Shown: piece after piece, positions 1-6,270 of the stretch
Position numbering within the stretch: the first letter of the stretch is position 1
Layout of the letters: every line of letters begins with the position of its first letter
Assembly: GCA_029879555.1 (NCBI GenBank)
Contig: JAOUQB010000088.1
Location: 1 to 8,324 of the forward strand
DNA: 8,324 nt
Direction: 5' to 3'
DNA from: Nitrospirota bacterium
GTDB taxonomy: Bacteria > Nitrospirota > Nitrospiria > Nitrospirales > UBA8639
The notes under the pieces: model-generated
The model's database searches: none
What the model was told of the DNA's origin: nothing
The model's input: only the letters and a program-made list of their open reading frames with translations
Program-made: the position numbers and the translations under genes

Positions 1-1072
1 GGGCTATTTCAACTTCCTTCATGAGACCATGGATTCTTCCTTCGTAGATCACTCGGTATTCCGCTAATGTCTCCACGTTTTTTCCTGCGAACTGCATGCC
101 CATCCGTTTCCACACCGGTAAGGCTTCATAGTCCGCCAGAATTTTATTGATGCCCTGCACTTTCCCCTGCCAATCACTGAGTTGTGTGAGCAGTCGCCAT
201 TCTAAGAGTTTGACTTCGTTCAGATCTTTTTGCTTGTCCCGTTTGTAGGCCAAAATGGGCGTGAGCTCCCGAAAGCGATCATATTTTTTGCGGAGGGAAA
301 TTTTATTGGCATTCGATTTGGCGTAAAAATGATACATCTGAGCTTCATAGCCGAGTTCATGAATGGGCATGGTCGCTGCTTCTTGGCTGAGTGGGAGTTC
401 ATAGCGACAAAGGATGCTGCGATGAGGAAGGGCGGCCATCTTTAACGCTCGGGCGACCGCGCCAGTTAAGGCATCCACGGTTTCATGATCAGGTGCGACC
501 AGGAGAATGCGCTTATTCTTTCGCACCTGATCGACAATGAGGGTGGTTAGTTTGGTCCATCGCGTCGACCGATCATCCCCCCAAATCATGGAAAGGACGG
601 TCGTTGGAATATTGTCCCGGGATTGTTGCACATTCGATTCGGGAGATGGATGTAGCCAGGGCACCAGGCGTTCGGCTGGTCCTAGCGTAAACGAGTCAGG
701 TTTGGTGGCCATGTCGGAAAGGCGCGAAGCTCCTGTCTCTAAAAAGCCTGAAGTGTCGGGAATAAGGGTGCAATGGTCCAGTGTTTGACCGACATGGTCA
801 AATGTTTGGATGAGGAGGGCCCCATTCAGCCAACCCAGAAGATACCCTTCTGTGGCCTCCATATCGTTCCCGGGTAACAGCGTGATGGGAACATCCGTAA
901 TCATTTTGCATCCCGGCGGCACCTCGCAGCGATAGAGATGGAGGGATCCGACCTTGCCGAGATGGGTCGCATGGGGAATATCTAAAGGAGCATCAAGACC
1001 TTGACTCATCGCGACTTCCCGTTCTTCAAGAAGTTGCGCCGATGATTGTGCGAGGAGTTCGTCGAGTTTCAT
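1..1072 (-). CDS. UPF1/DNA2-like SF1 helicase-fold protein with degenerate Walker A (3'-truncated by window edge)
   Basis: An uninterrupted frame of 357 codons runs from an ATG at 1072-1070 off the left edge, so the C-terminus is missing. The layout resembles UPF1/DNA2-like superfamily 1B helicases. Residues 40-110 form a beta-rich segment ending in LIPDTSGFLE. At 163-175, IWGDDRSTRWTKL aligns without gaps to the family P-loop IWGPPGTGKTTTL. At 189-202, ILLVAPDHETVDAL matches motif Ia. A charged, helical, coiled-coil-like stretch follows (about 245-355), where these helicases carry an inserted stalk. The P-loop lysine is replaced by R171, the following threonine by W172, and the glycines are lost, so ATP binding at this site is doubtful. 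The gene starts 4 nt after the upstream stop with no visible Shine-Dalgarno, which suggests translational coupling. The reading frame is certain. The family is inferred from motif order, because motifs II-VI lie outside the window. No precise function can be assigned. Confidence 0.72.
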   Translation of the reverse strand, partial: MKLDELLAQSSAQLLEEREVAMSQGLDAPLDIPHATHLGKVGSLHLYRCEVPPGCKMITDVPITLLPGNDMEATEGYLLGWLNGALLIQTFDHVGQTLDHCTLIPDTSGFLETGASRLSDMATKPDSFTLGPAERLVPWLHPSPESNVQQSRDNIPTTVLSMIWGDDRSTRWTKLTTLIVDQVRKNKRILLVAPDHETVDALTGAVARALKMAALPHRSILCRYELPLSQEAATMPIHELGYEAQMYHFYAKSNANKISLRKKYDRFRELTPILAYKRDKQKDLNEVKLLEWRLLTQLSDWQGKVQGINKILADYEALPVWKRMGMQFAGKNVETLAEYRVIYEGRIHGLMKEVEIA

Positions 1073-1076
1073 GTGT

Positions 1077-1553
1077 TTATCGAGGGAGGGGATTGCCGGC
1101 GGTAGTTTCTAGAAGGTCTTTGAGGCAAACCGCTAAGCATCCGAGTCCACCAGTTAAGGGCGTTCGATCTGTCTGGCAGCCGCGTTCATTCGCACATTGA
1201 ACCAGGCTGGGTAGCTTGGGATCAAGAGGGAGGGATTCCAGCAGAAAGAGTGTGAGATGCCCGGCCTCGTCCGTAGACAGGATTGCCAGACGTTGACGTT
1301 GGTCGTTTTCAAAAATCACGGCTTGTGGAGCTGGGGCCACAAAAGGCGAGGCGACTGAGAGCCCGGGTAGTGGGATGGTCTGGACAATGAGGTGGTCAGG
1401 AGGTGTGAGTGGGCGATTGCTCATTCGTAGATTGAGATCTGAAAAGGGGTCCGGTCCTGGTTGGGTACTATTAGTTTCTTCGTAAGCCAGCGTTGGAAGC
1501 GGAGTCATCAACACTAGGGCAATACCGATTCTCCATAGGATTTGTGGAACCAT
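1077..1553 (-). CDS. Small exported protein of unknown function (signal peptide, four cysteines)
   Basis: I do not recognise this 158-aa protein. The chosen ATG (1553-1551) opens a clear Sec-type signal peptide: a short N-region with R8, a hydrophobic core at about 9-22 (IGIALVLMTPLPTL), and a likely cleavage after TLA at residue 23. The mature part is rich in proline near residues 48-77. It then has a short strand-rich region and a C-terminal section with four cysteines (C120, C126, C139, C143) that could form disulfides in the periplasm. The frame is open up to an ATG at 1634. That longer start would bury the signal peptide behind 27 basic residues and would overlap a good -10 element at 1612-1617. 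An AGGAG sits 12 nt before the chosen ATG, a rather long spacing. It is probably cotranscribed with the helicase-like gene that follows after 4 nt, although the two products would act in different compartments. Confidence 0.68.
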   Translation of the reverse strand: MVPQILWRIGIALVLMTPLPTLAYEETNSTQPGPDPFSDLNLRMSNRPLTPPDHLIVQTIPLPGLSVASPFVAPAPQAVIFENDQRQRLAILSTDEAGHLTLFLLESLPLDPKLPSLVQCANERGCQTDRTPLTGGLGCLAVCLKDLLETTAGNPLPR

Positions 1554-1611
1554 GCCGTGACAATACTCCTGTTCTACGTGGAAATATTTACCAATTTTTT
1601 TCGCTTGGGGC

Positions 1612-1617
1612 AGTATA
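1612..1617 (-). promoter_or_regulatory. -10 element for the leftward operon
   Basis: Read on the minus strand this is TATACT, five of six matches to the sigma70 -10 consensus. The best -35 candidate at 17-nt spacing is a poor TTCAGG. Transcription would begin near 1605, giving a leader of about 50 nt before the ATG at 1553. This position favours that start over the upstream in-frame ATG at 1634. Confidence 0.35.
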
Positions 1618-1678
1618 CGGCATCTCACGGTCATCCTGAAAATGGGTCAATGAAAAGATGGCTGGTCTAGTGTTTTAA

Positions 1679-1707
1679 TTCACAATATTGCCATAGCTAT
1701 CTATGAT
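1679..1707 (+). promoter_or_regulatory. Upstream promoter P1 of the rplI-glyA-nrdR operon
   Basis: TTCACA (1679-1684) and TATGAT (1702-1707) are separated by exactly 17 nt, and each matches five of six sigma70 consensus bases. The predicted start is near 1714, giving a leader of about 84 nt to rplI. An inverted repeat, CATAG-ctat-CTATG (1692-1705), spans the spacer and enters the -10. It could be an operator half-site pair or chance. Confidence 0.5.
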
Positions 1708-1733
1708 ATAGGCGAAGCAACAGGGCCATTCAA

Positions 1734-1762
1734 TTGACTTTTTCCCCAACCGGTCTTAAGAT
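1734..1762 (+). promoter_or_regulatory. Proximal promoter P2 of the rplI-glyA-nrdR operon
   Basis: TTGACT (1734-1739), a 17-nt spacer and TAAGAT (1757-1762) form a near-consensus sigma70 promoter. Transcription should begin around 1769, leaving a short leader of about 29 nt. That leader carries AAGGAG at 1784-1789, spaced 8 nt from the rplI ATG. This is the strongest promoter call in the window and suits a highly expressed ribosomal protein gene. Confidence 0.62.
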
Positions 1763-1797
1763 GTTTCCCTTATTCGCTAGGCTAAGGAGAGCTATCT

Positions 1798-2310
1798 ATG
1801 AAGGTGATTTTGCAGGAAAATGTCGAAGGATTAGGGTATTTGGGCGATGTGTTAACCGTGGCCGATGGGTATGGGCGGAATTATCTGTTGCCGCGAAAAA
1901 AAGCTGTGCTGGCAGAAGAACGCCAAGTGAAATTATTACAGCATCTGAAGCGGCAAATCGATCAGAAGGCCAAGAAGGAAATCGAAGCGTTAGGGGATAT
2001 TGGGAAGCAAATGTCCAATGTTTCCTTGACCTTTGAAGTTCAAACAGGAAAAGACGATAAACTGTTTGGTTCGGTTACTTCCAAGGATATTGCCGAGCAA
2101 TTGGCAGCCCAGGGCATGACGGTGGACCGTCGTAAAATTCAATTGCCCCACCCGCTCAAAGAATTGGGCACCTTTCCGGTTGCCATCAAGCTGCATCGGG
2201 AAGTCGTGACAAAAATTCAAGTTACCGTCGTGAAGCAGGCGGGTGATGAGGTGCCCGCCGAAGCCCCAGCTTCCGAAGACACTCCAACCGAAATGACGGA
2301 AACCGAATAG
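1798..2310 (+). CDS. rplI: 50S ribosomal protein L9
   Basis: L9 binds 23S rRNA near the base of the L1 stalk and helps maintain reading frame during translation. The 170-aa product begins with the canonical MKVILQENVEGLG and shows the L9 signature at residues 13-36 (G13, G16, V21, GY at 24-25, N28-Y29-L30, then a basic KK before A36). The lysine- and glutamate-rich central helix runs at about 40-78. The C-terminal domain includes GKDDKLFGSVTSKDIAE (84-100) and the conserved PLKELG region. Most bacterial L9 proteins have about 148-150 residues. This one adds an acidic, Pro/Ala/Glu/Thr-rich tail of about 20 residues (roughly 150-170) that is probably disordered. The start is fixed by a strong AAGGAG at 8-nt spacing. 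It is the first gene of a tight operon, and glyA begins 3 nt after its stop. Confidence 0.97.
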   Translation: MKVILQENVEGLGYLGDVLTVADGYGRNYLLPRKKAVLAEERQVKLLQHLKRQIDQKAKKEIEALGDIGKQMSNVSLTFEVQTGKDDKLFGSVTSKDIAEQLAAQGMTVDRRKIQLPHPLKELGTFPVAIKLHREVVTKIQVTVVKQAGDEVPAEAPASEDTPTEMTETE

Positions 2311-2313
2311 CTC

Positions 2314-3576
2314 ATGCGTCATTCTGTCGGGACCCTGAAAGCGATTCGCGACACCGATTATGAGGTGTATGCCGCCATACGTTCGGAGGAAAAGCGACAA
2401 CGCGAAAATTTGGTCCTAATCGCGTCAGAAAATTATGCCAGCCCCGCAGTCTTGGGTGCCCAAGGCTGTCTCATGACCAATAAATATGCTGAAGGCTATC
2501 CTGGTAAACGGTATTACGGCGGTTGCCAGTATGTGGATGTGGTTGAGGAGCTAGCCATCGCCCGCGCCAAAGAACTCTTTGGTTGCGAGCATGTCAATGT
2601 TCAGCCGCATTCTGGTTCGCAAGCCAATATGGCAGCCTACTTGGCTGTCCTCAAACCTGGCGATACGATCCTGGGTATGGATCTGGCGCATGGTGGCCAT
2701 CTGACCCATGGCAGCCGGGTCAGTTTTTCAGGAAAGCTCTTCCAGGCATTTAGCTATGGTGTCGATCGCGAGACCGAAGCCATTGATTATGATGCCGTTG
2801 AACGGCAGGCAAAAGAAGTTCGACCTCGGATGTTGGTGGTCGGGGCTAGTGCCTACGCGAAGATTCTCGACTTCCCTCGGTTCCAAGCCATCGCCAAATC
2901 GGTGGGTGCGTATTTATTGGTCGATATTGCGCATATTGCCGGGTTGGTTGCCACGGGCCTGCACCCCAGCCCAGTTCCCTATGCCGATTTTGTGACTACG
3001 ACGACACATAAGACCTTACGAGGTCCACGCTCAGGCATGATCATGTGCAAGGAAGAACATGCAAAAGCCGTGGATAAAATGATTTTTCCCGGCACGCAGG
3101 GTGGGCCGCTCATGCATGTGATCGCCGCAAAAGCCGTGGCCTTTAAAGAGGCTCTTGATCCAGCATTTACCACCTATCAAAAGCAAGTATTGGCCAATGC
3201 CAAAACCCTGGCAGAAGGATTTTTAAAACGCGGCTATCAGGTGGTTTCTGGTGGAACGGAAAATCACCTTTTTTTGCTGAATTTAAACTCGAAAAATGTC
3301 ACAGGCAAAGACGCCGAAGCGGCGCTGAATGCGTCGGGTATTGTCGTGAATAAAAATGCGGTGCCCTTCGATGAAAAACCACCAATGGTCGCGTCTGGCA
3401 TTCGCATTGGTACACCCACGGTTTCTACCCGTGGCATGCGAGAAGCAGAGATGGAGCAAATTGTGGCATGGGCGGATGATAGTATTCAGCATGTACAAGA
3501 TGCGGCCCTCCACAAACGAATATTACGAGACGTCAAAAATCTGTGTGCCCGTTTCCCCATCTTTCATACGTACTAA
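2314..3576 (+). CDS. glyA: Serine hydroxymethyltransferase (PLP-dependent)
   Basis: This cytosolic enzyme interconverts serine plus tetrahydrofolate with glycine plus 5,10-methylene-tetrahydrofolate, the main one-carbon source for thymidylate, purines and methionine. The 420 residues match the usual bacterial length of about 415-430. Visible family motifs are LIASENYAS (35-43), [14 protein letters not shown] (57-70), the cofactor-binding VDIAHIAGL (203-211; D204, H207), and the Schiff-base motif [14 protein letters not shown] (228-241) with K233 as the PLP lysine. The carboxylate-binding arginine is in SGIRIGTPT (R364). All expected catalytic residues are present and the protein looks functional. 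The gene starts 3 nt after rplI with no strong Shine-Dalgarno, so translation is probably coupled to rplI. nrdR follows after 41 nt. Confidence 0.98.
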   Translation: MRHSVGTLKAIRDTDYEVYAAIRSEEKRQRENLVLIASENYASPAVLGAQGCLMTNKYAEGYPGKRYYGGCQYVDVVEELAIARAKELFGCEHVNVQPHSGSQANMAAYLAVLKPGDTILGMDLAHGGHLTHGSRVSFSGKLFQAFSYGVDRETEAIDYDAVERQAKEVRPRMLVVGASAYAKILDFPRFQAIAKSVGAYLLVDIAHIAGLVATGLHPSPVPYADFVTTTTHKTLRGPRSGMIMCKEEHAKAVDKMIFPGTQGGPLMHVIAAKAVAFKEALDPAFTTYQKQVLANAKTLAEGFLKRGYQVVSGGTENHLFLLNLNSKNVTGKDAEAALNASGIVVNKNAVPFDEKPPMVASGIRIGTPTVSTRGMREAEMEQIVAWADDSIQHVQDAALHKRILRDVKNLCARFPIFHTY

Positions 3577-3617
3577 GTCTTCCTCAAGCATCCCTCCCAA
3601 CCGAAAGACGCGCTCCC

Positions 3618-4082
3618 GTGAAATGTCCGTTCTGTGACAAACTCGAGGATAAAGTGATTGACTCACGGACGGCACGAGAAGGCGAAGTCATTCGTCGTCG
3701 TCGTGAATGTTTAGGTTGCAAAAGACGGTTTACGACGTATGAGCGTATTGAAGAAAATCTTCCCATGGTGGTCAAAAAAGATAATCGTCGTGAGCCTTTT
3801 GACCGAGCCAAAATTTTAGCTGGCCTCAAGAAAGCCTGTGAAAAAAGACCGGTCAGTATCGGAGCCTTGGGTGCCGCGACAGATCGAATTGAGAAACGGA
3901 TCCAAGACTTAGGGGAAACGGAAGTACCCAGCCGGACAGTTGGGGAAGAGGTCATGCGGGCCTTACAAGAATTGGATCCCGTCGCCTATGTGCGGTTTGC
4001 CTCGGTGTACCGTGAATTTAAAGATATCGACCAATTCATGGATACGATTCGTGCGTTAACCCATGAGTCTGGGCGTGTGTAA
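3618..4082 (+). CDS. nrdR: Transcriptional repressor NrdR (ribonucleotide reductase regulator)
   Basis: NrdR senses ATP/dATP and represses ribonucleotide reductase genes by binding paired NrdR boxes. Counting from a GTG start, the 154-aa protein begins VKCPFC, which matches the near-invariant MKCPFC beginning of the family and its usual length of about 150-155. The zinc ribbon has C3, C6, C31 and C34, with EDKVIDSR and a basic RRRREC segment between the pairs. RRFTTYERIE follows, then the ATP-cone domain (about 49-139: VVKKDNRREPFDR, VGEEVMRALQELDPVAYVRFASVYREF). The frame is open back to an ATG at 3543, but those 25 extra residues overlap the end of glyA and are not family-like. The Shine-Dalgarno before the GTG is weak, consistent with expression as the third gene of the rplI-glyA transcript. 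The position after glyA is a common neighbourhood for nrdR. Confidence 0.96.
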   Translation: MKCPFCDKLEDKVIDSRTAREGEVIRRRRECLGCKRRFTTYERIEENLPMVVKKDNRREPFDRAKILAGLKKACEKRPVSIGALGAATDRIEKRIQDLGETEVPSRTVGEEVMRALQELDPVAYVRFASVYREFKDIDQFMDTIRALTHESGRV

Positions 4083-4142
4083 CGGGTGTATGCCTCATTG
4101 GCCTAAAGTTTGACCTGAATTGTTACGCGACGCATCCCTTTC

Positions 4143-4186
4143 CCTTCTGTAAAAGAAGAGGTTTCTTACTTCCTCTGGAAGGTTTT
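4143..4186 (+). terminator. Possible weak terminator after nrdR
   Basis: A two-part hairpin can form. The outer stem is CCTTC (4143-4147) with GAAGG (4178-4182), and the inner stem is AGAGG (4157-4161) with CCTCT (4172-4176). It is followed by four T residues (4183-4186). The stem is interrupted and the T run is short, so termination would be partial and read-through into the kinase gene is possible. Confidence 0.25.
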
Positions 4187-4218
4187 CCCATCCCTTGTGA
4201 TTTCGCGTGTGAATCGTC

Positions 4219-5364
4219 ATGGCACCTCTAAAATCTTCAAAGCCCACCAAGCGTTCTCCATCTCCCATCACAAAAATGGCTAGCCGAACCGCCAAAGGAG
4301 TCACCCCAAGCCGCGTGGCCATTATTGGAGCGGGACAGGGAGGGACGGCACTTATGGAAATTTTTGCGGAAGATCCACTGGTCACCGTCGTGGGCGTGGC
4401 GGAAACCCGACCGATCACCCGAGGCGTTCGTCTGGCGAAGAAACTGGGCATTCCTGTTCTGCGCCGCTATCAAGATCTCTTGAAGATGAAAGATGTCGAT
4501 CTCGTGATTGACGTCACCGGTAATCCAGAAGTGGAACAAAAGCTCCTGGACGTTCAAGCACCGCATTTAGCGTTGGTCGGTGGAGCCAGTGCCAAATTTA
4601 TGTGGCAACTCATTGAAGCTCGGATTAGGGCCTCGGCAGAAATTGAAAGCACCCTAACTCGCTATCAATCGCTCTTTCGCTTGTATGTGAAGGAAGAGGC
4701 CGAAGGGGCGGTGGATGAAGAACGGACGCGTATCGCCTGTGAAATTCATGATGGGCTCGTGCAAACGTTGGTCGGGGTGAATCTCAAGATGGAACGGGTG
4801 CGCGAACTGGTCTTGGAAGATCCCAACAAGGGGTTGACCATGATGAATCAAACCAAGGGGGAATTAAAGCATGCGATTCAGGAAGCGCGGGAGGTGGTGT
4901 ATAATCTCCGCCCGGGGCAATATGATCACATGGCGCTCATCCCGGCCTTGTCGAATTATCTAACCTTGTATGAGCGGGAACATCGGATTGGCACCACCTT
5001 TGAGGGAACAGGAGACGAATCGCAACTTGACCCTAAAGCCAAAGTGTTTGTCTTTCGGATGGTGCAAGAAGCCTTGAGTAATGTCGTTAAGCATGCCAAC
5101 GCCACGAAGGTGGTCGTCAACCTCCATCTCAATAAAGATCTGTTAGAGGCCAAGGTGTTAGATGACGGGCAAGGATTTGATCTTCAGAAGGAAAGTCAGA
5201 ATCCAGAAAAATGGGATCATTTTGGAGTGAGAAGTATGAAGGAACGTGCGCGGATGTTGGGGGGTGAGGTCCGGTGGGTCTCCAAGCCTCGAGCCGGCAC
5301 AACCGTCGAAATCACCATTCCGCTCGCGACAAAGGAGAAATTCAGATATGCCAAAAAAAACTAA
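4219..5364 (+). CDS. Soluble histidine kinase with N-terminal Rossmann-fold sensor domain (NarL-type HisKA_3/HATPase)
   Basis: This 381-aa protein has no membrane segment or signal peptide and should be cytoplasmic. Residues 1-30 are a Ser/Lys/Pro-rich tail. Residues 32-125 form a dinucleotide-binding fold: RVAIIGAGQGGTAL (32-45) is a GxGxxG nucleotide loop, VVGVAETR (57-64) ends the second strand, and DVDLVIDVTGNPEV (92-105) resembles the NAD-binding half of Gfo/Idh/MocA and amino-acid dehydrogenases. No catalytic half follows. A helical linker (about 126-168) leads to a HisKA_3 H-box, RIACEIHDGL, with H177 as the phospho-acceptor. The ATPase domain has an N-box, QEALSNVVKHA (N288), a G1 box, DDGQGF (315-320), and a G2 box, HFGVRSMKERA. 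The kinase should autophosphorylate and signal to the response regulator that overlaps its 3' end by 17 nt. The ATG at 4219 is the first in frame (a TGA lies just upstream), but its Shine-Dalgarno is poor; M20 at 4276 is an alternative. The ligand is unknown, and NAD(H), NADP(H) or a related metabolite is inferred. Confidence 0.9.
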   Translation: MAPLKSSKPTKRSPSPITKMASRTAKGVTPSRVAIIGAGQGGTALMEIFAEDPLVTVVGVAETRPITRGVRLAKKLGIPVLRRYQDLLKMKDVDLVIDVTGNPEVEQKLLDVQAPHLALVGGASAKFMWQLIEARIRASAEIESTLTRYQSLFRLYVKEEAEGAVDEERTRIACEIHDGLVQTLVGVNLKMERVRELVLEDPNKGLTMMNQTKGELKHAIQEAREVVYNLRPGQYDHMALIPALSNYLTLYEREHRIGTTFEGTGDESQLDPKAKVFVFRMVQEALSNVVKHANATKVVVNLHLNKDLLEAKVLDDGQGFDLQKESQNPEKWDHFGVRSMKERARMLGGEVRWVSKPRAGTTVEITIPLATKEKFRYAKKN

Positions 5365-6028
5365 AGTCTTAATAGTCGATGATCATCGCGTGGTGCGCGA
5401 AGGACTATCAGCCATTCTCGAAACAAAAGATGATATTCAAGTCGTGGGAGAAGCCAAAGATGGCGGTGAGGCGGTTGAGCAGTCTCGATTGCTCCTGCCG
5501 GATGTCATTCTGATGGATGTGAGTATGCCGGGGATGACGGGGATTGAAGCCACACGCATTATCAAACGCGAATTTCCGCATATTGGAGTGGTCGCGCTCA
5601 CCATGTATGAAGAGCAGCAATATATTTTCGACCTCGTGCGCGCAGGGGCGACAGGGTACCTCCTCAAAGATTGTGACTCGGCCCAAATTATTGCTGCGAT
5701 TCGAACCATCGCCCGTGGAGAGTCGCTCATTCATCCTTCGGTGGCCAGTAAGATTCTGGCGGAATTTTCCTTGCTTTCTGAAGGCAAAGGAAAAAAACGA
5801 GGGATTCTCGAGCACGATCTCACCGAGCGGGAAATTACTGTTTTACAACTCGTCGCTGATGGAAAAACGAATAAAGAAATTGCCAATGTCTTGGACCTCA
5901 GCGAGAAAACCGTCAAAAATCACGTCCGTAATATTTTCCATAAACTCCATGCTTATGATCGGACGCAAGCTGCCATCATGGCCATTCGCAAAGGGATCAT
6001 CGAACTCGACCCCGGCAAACGGGATTGA
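5348..6028 (+). CDS. NarL/FixJ-family response regulator (REC + LuxR-type HTH)
   Basis: This is the DNA-binding partner of the overlapping histidine kinase. The 226-aa protein has a receiver domain (about 5-122) with the acidic pair D11-D12, phospho-acceptor D57 in [13 protein letters not shown], switch residue T85 in VVALTMYEE, and K107 in GYLLKD. A linker of about 25 residues leads to a LuxR-type helix-turn-helix (about 157-220): [15 protein letters not shown], then [19 protein letters not shown] with the recognition helix. All key residues are intact. The chosen ATG gives the canonical start [13 protein letters not shown] and has AAAGGAG at 5331-5337, 10 nt upstream. The frame is open to an ATG at 5246, but those residues lie inside the kinase gene and are not receiver-like. 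The 17-nt overlap implies translational coupling and roughly fixed kinase:regulator output. Its target genes cannot be read from this window. Confidence 0.95.
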   Translation: MPKKTKVLIVDDHRVVREGLSAILETKDDIQVVGEAKDGGEAVEQSRLLLPDVILMDVSMPGMTGIEATRIIKREFPHIGVVALTMYEEQQYIFDLVRAGATGYLLKDCDSAQIIAAIRTIARGESLIHPSVASKILAEFSLLSEGKGKKRGILEHDLTEREITVLQLVADGKTNKEIANVLDLSEKTVKNHVRNIFHKLHAYDRTQAAIMAIRKGIIELDPGKRD

Positions 6029-6115
6029 CGATTTTCTTGGAGCCTAGCGATAGCTTAAGCAATGATGAAGGGTAAATATAAAACGAGTCTGACTCTTAAA
6101 TGAGGGAATAAATAG

Positions 6116-6202
6116 ATGAGCCACCCTCCTAAGGCAGACCTTCACTGCTTGAAAGAGGAAGAACACCTAAAACGTCTCCTCTTTCATTTGCATGAGGGAT
6201 AG
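6116..6202 (+). CDS. Possible 28-codon small ORF
   Basis: An ATG at 6116 opens a 28-codon frame ending in TAG. GAGGGA (6102-6107) lies 8 nt upstream, a good ribosome-binding site at good spacing. The predicted peptide, which begins MSHPPKADLH and continues with KEEEHLKRLLFHLHE, is charged and could be helical, with four histidines and one cysteine. I recognise no family. The frame is short enough to occur by chance, and the DNA inside it forms hairpins, so it may be a leader peptide or not coding at all. Confidence 0.2.
   Translation: MSHPPKADLHCLKEEEHLKRLLFHLHEG
6131..6186 (+). repeat. Two adjacent inverted repeats (possible RNA structure)
   Basis: AAGGCAG (6131-6137) can pair with CTGCTT (6145-6150) with one bulged base. 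Directly after it, TGAAAGAGGA (6150-6159) pairs perfectly over 10 bp with TCCTCTTTCA (6177-6186) around a 17-nt loop. No T tract follows, so it is not a standard intrinsic terminator. It lies about 100 nt downstream of the response regulator stop and could protect the 3' end of that transcript. Confidence 0.35.
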
Positions 6203-6240
6203 CTGGAAGGACGTATGATTCCACAAGGTTTTGTTGTGCC

Positions 6241-6270
6241 TTGCCGGGGGTTTTTCTTCGATGCTAACAT
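6241..6270 (+). promoter_or_regulatory. Candidate promoter for the thioredoxin-fold/zinc-ribbon pair
   Basis: TTGCCG (6241-6246), an 18-nt spacer and TAACAT (6265-6270) form a plausible sigma70 promoter. A TGC directly before the -10 gives it the extended TGn form. The predicted start is near 6277, giving a leader of about 32 nt. The preceding gap of more than 200 nt supports an independent transcript. Confidence 0.35.

Noticed and set aside
1554..1634. Longer start (ATG at 1634) for the exported protein
   Set aside because: It adds 27 mostly basic residues before an evident signal peptide and overlaps a good minus-strand -10 element at 1612-1617.
1681..1710. NrdR-box-like palindrome CAATATTG near the operon promoters (autoregulation by nrdR)
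   Set aside because: Only an 8-nt core is palindromic, the flanks do not match the usual 16-nt box, and no second box is seen at the expected spacing.
1705..1733. Leftward promoter TTGAAT-N17-TATATC on the minus strand
   Set aside because: Spacing is ideal but each box matches only four of six bases, and it lies about 150 nt from the gene; the -10 at 1612-1617 is better placed.
1990..2400. 136-codon minus-strand frame opposite rplI/glyA, and similar antisense frames elsewhere
   Set aside because: They mirror strong conserved genes on the plus strand and show no recognisable motifs or ribosome-binding sites.
3543..3617. Upstream ATG start for NrdR
   Set aside because: The 25 extra residues overlap the end of glyA, and the family begins directly at the KCPFC motif, which the GTG at 3618 supplies.
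4110..4138. Promoter for the kinase gene based on TTGACC at 4110-4115
   Set aside because: No acceptable -10 exists at 16-18 nt spacing (CATCCC at 17).
5246..5347. Upstream start for the response regulator
   Set aside because: The extra residues lie in the kinase coding sequence and are not receiver-like. The ATG at 5348 has its own strong ribosome-binding site.
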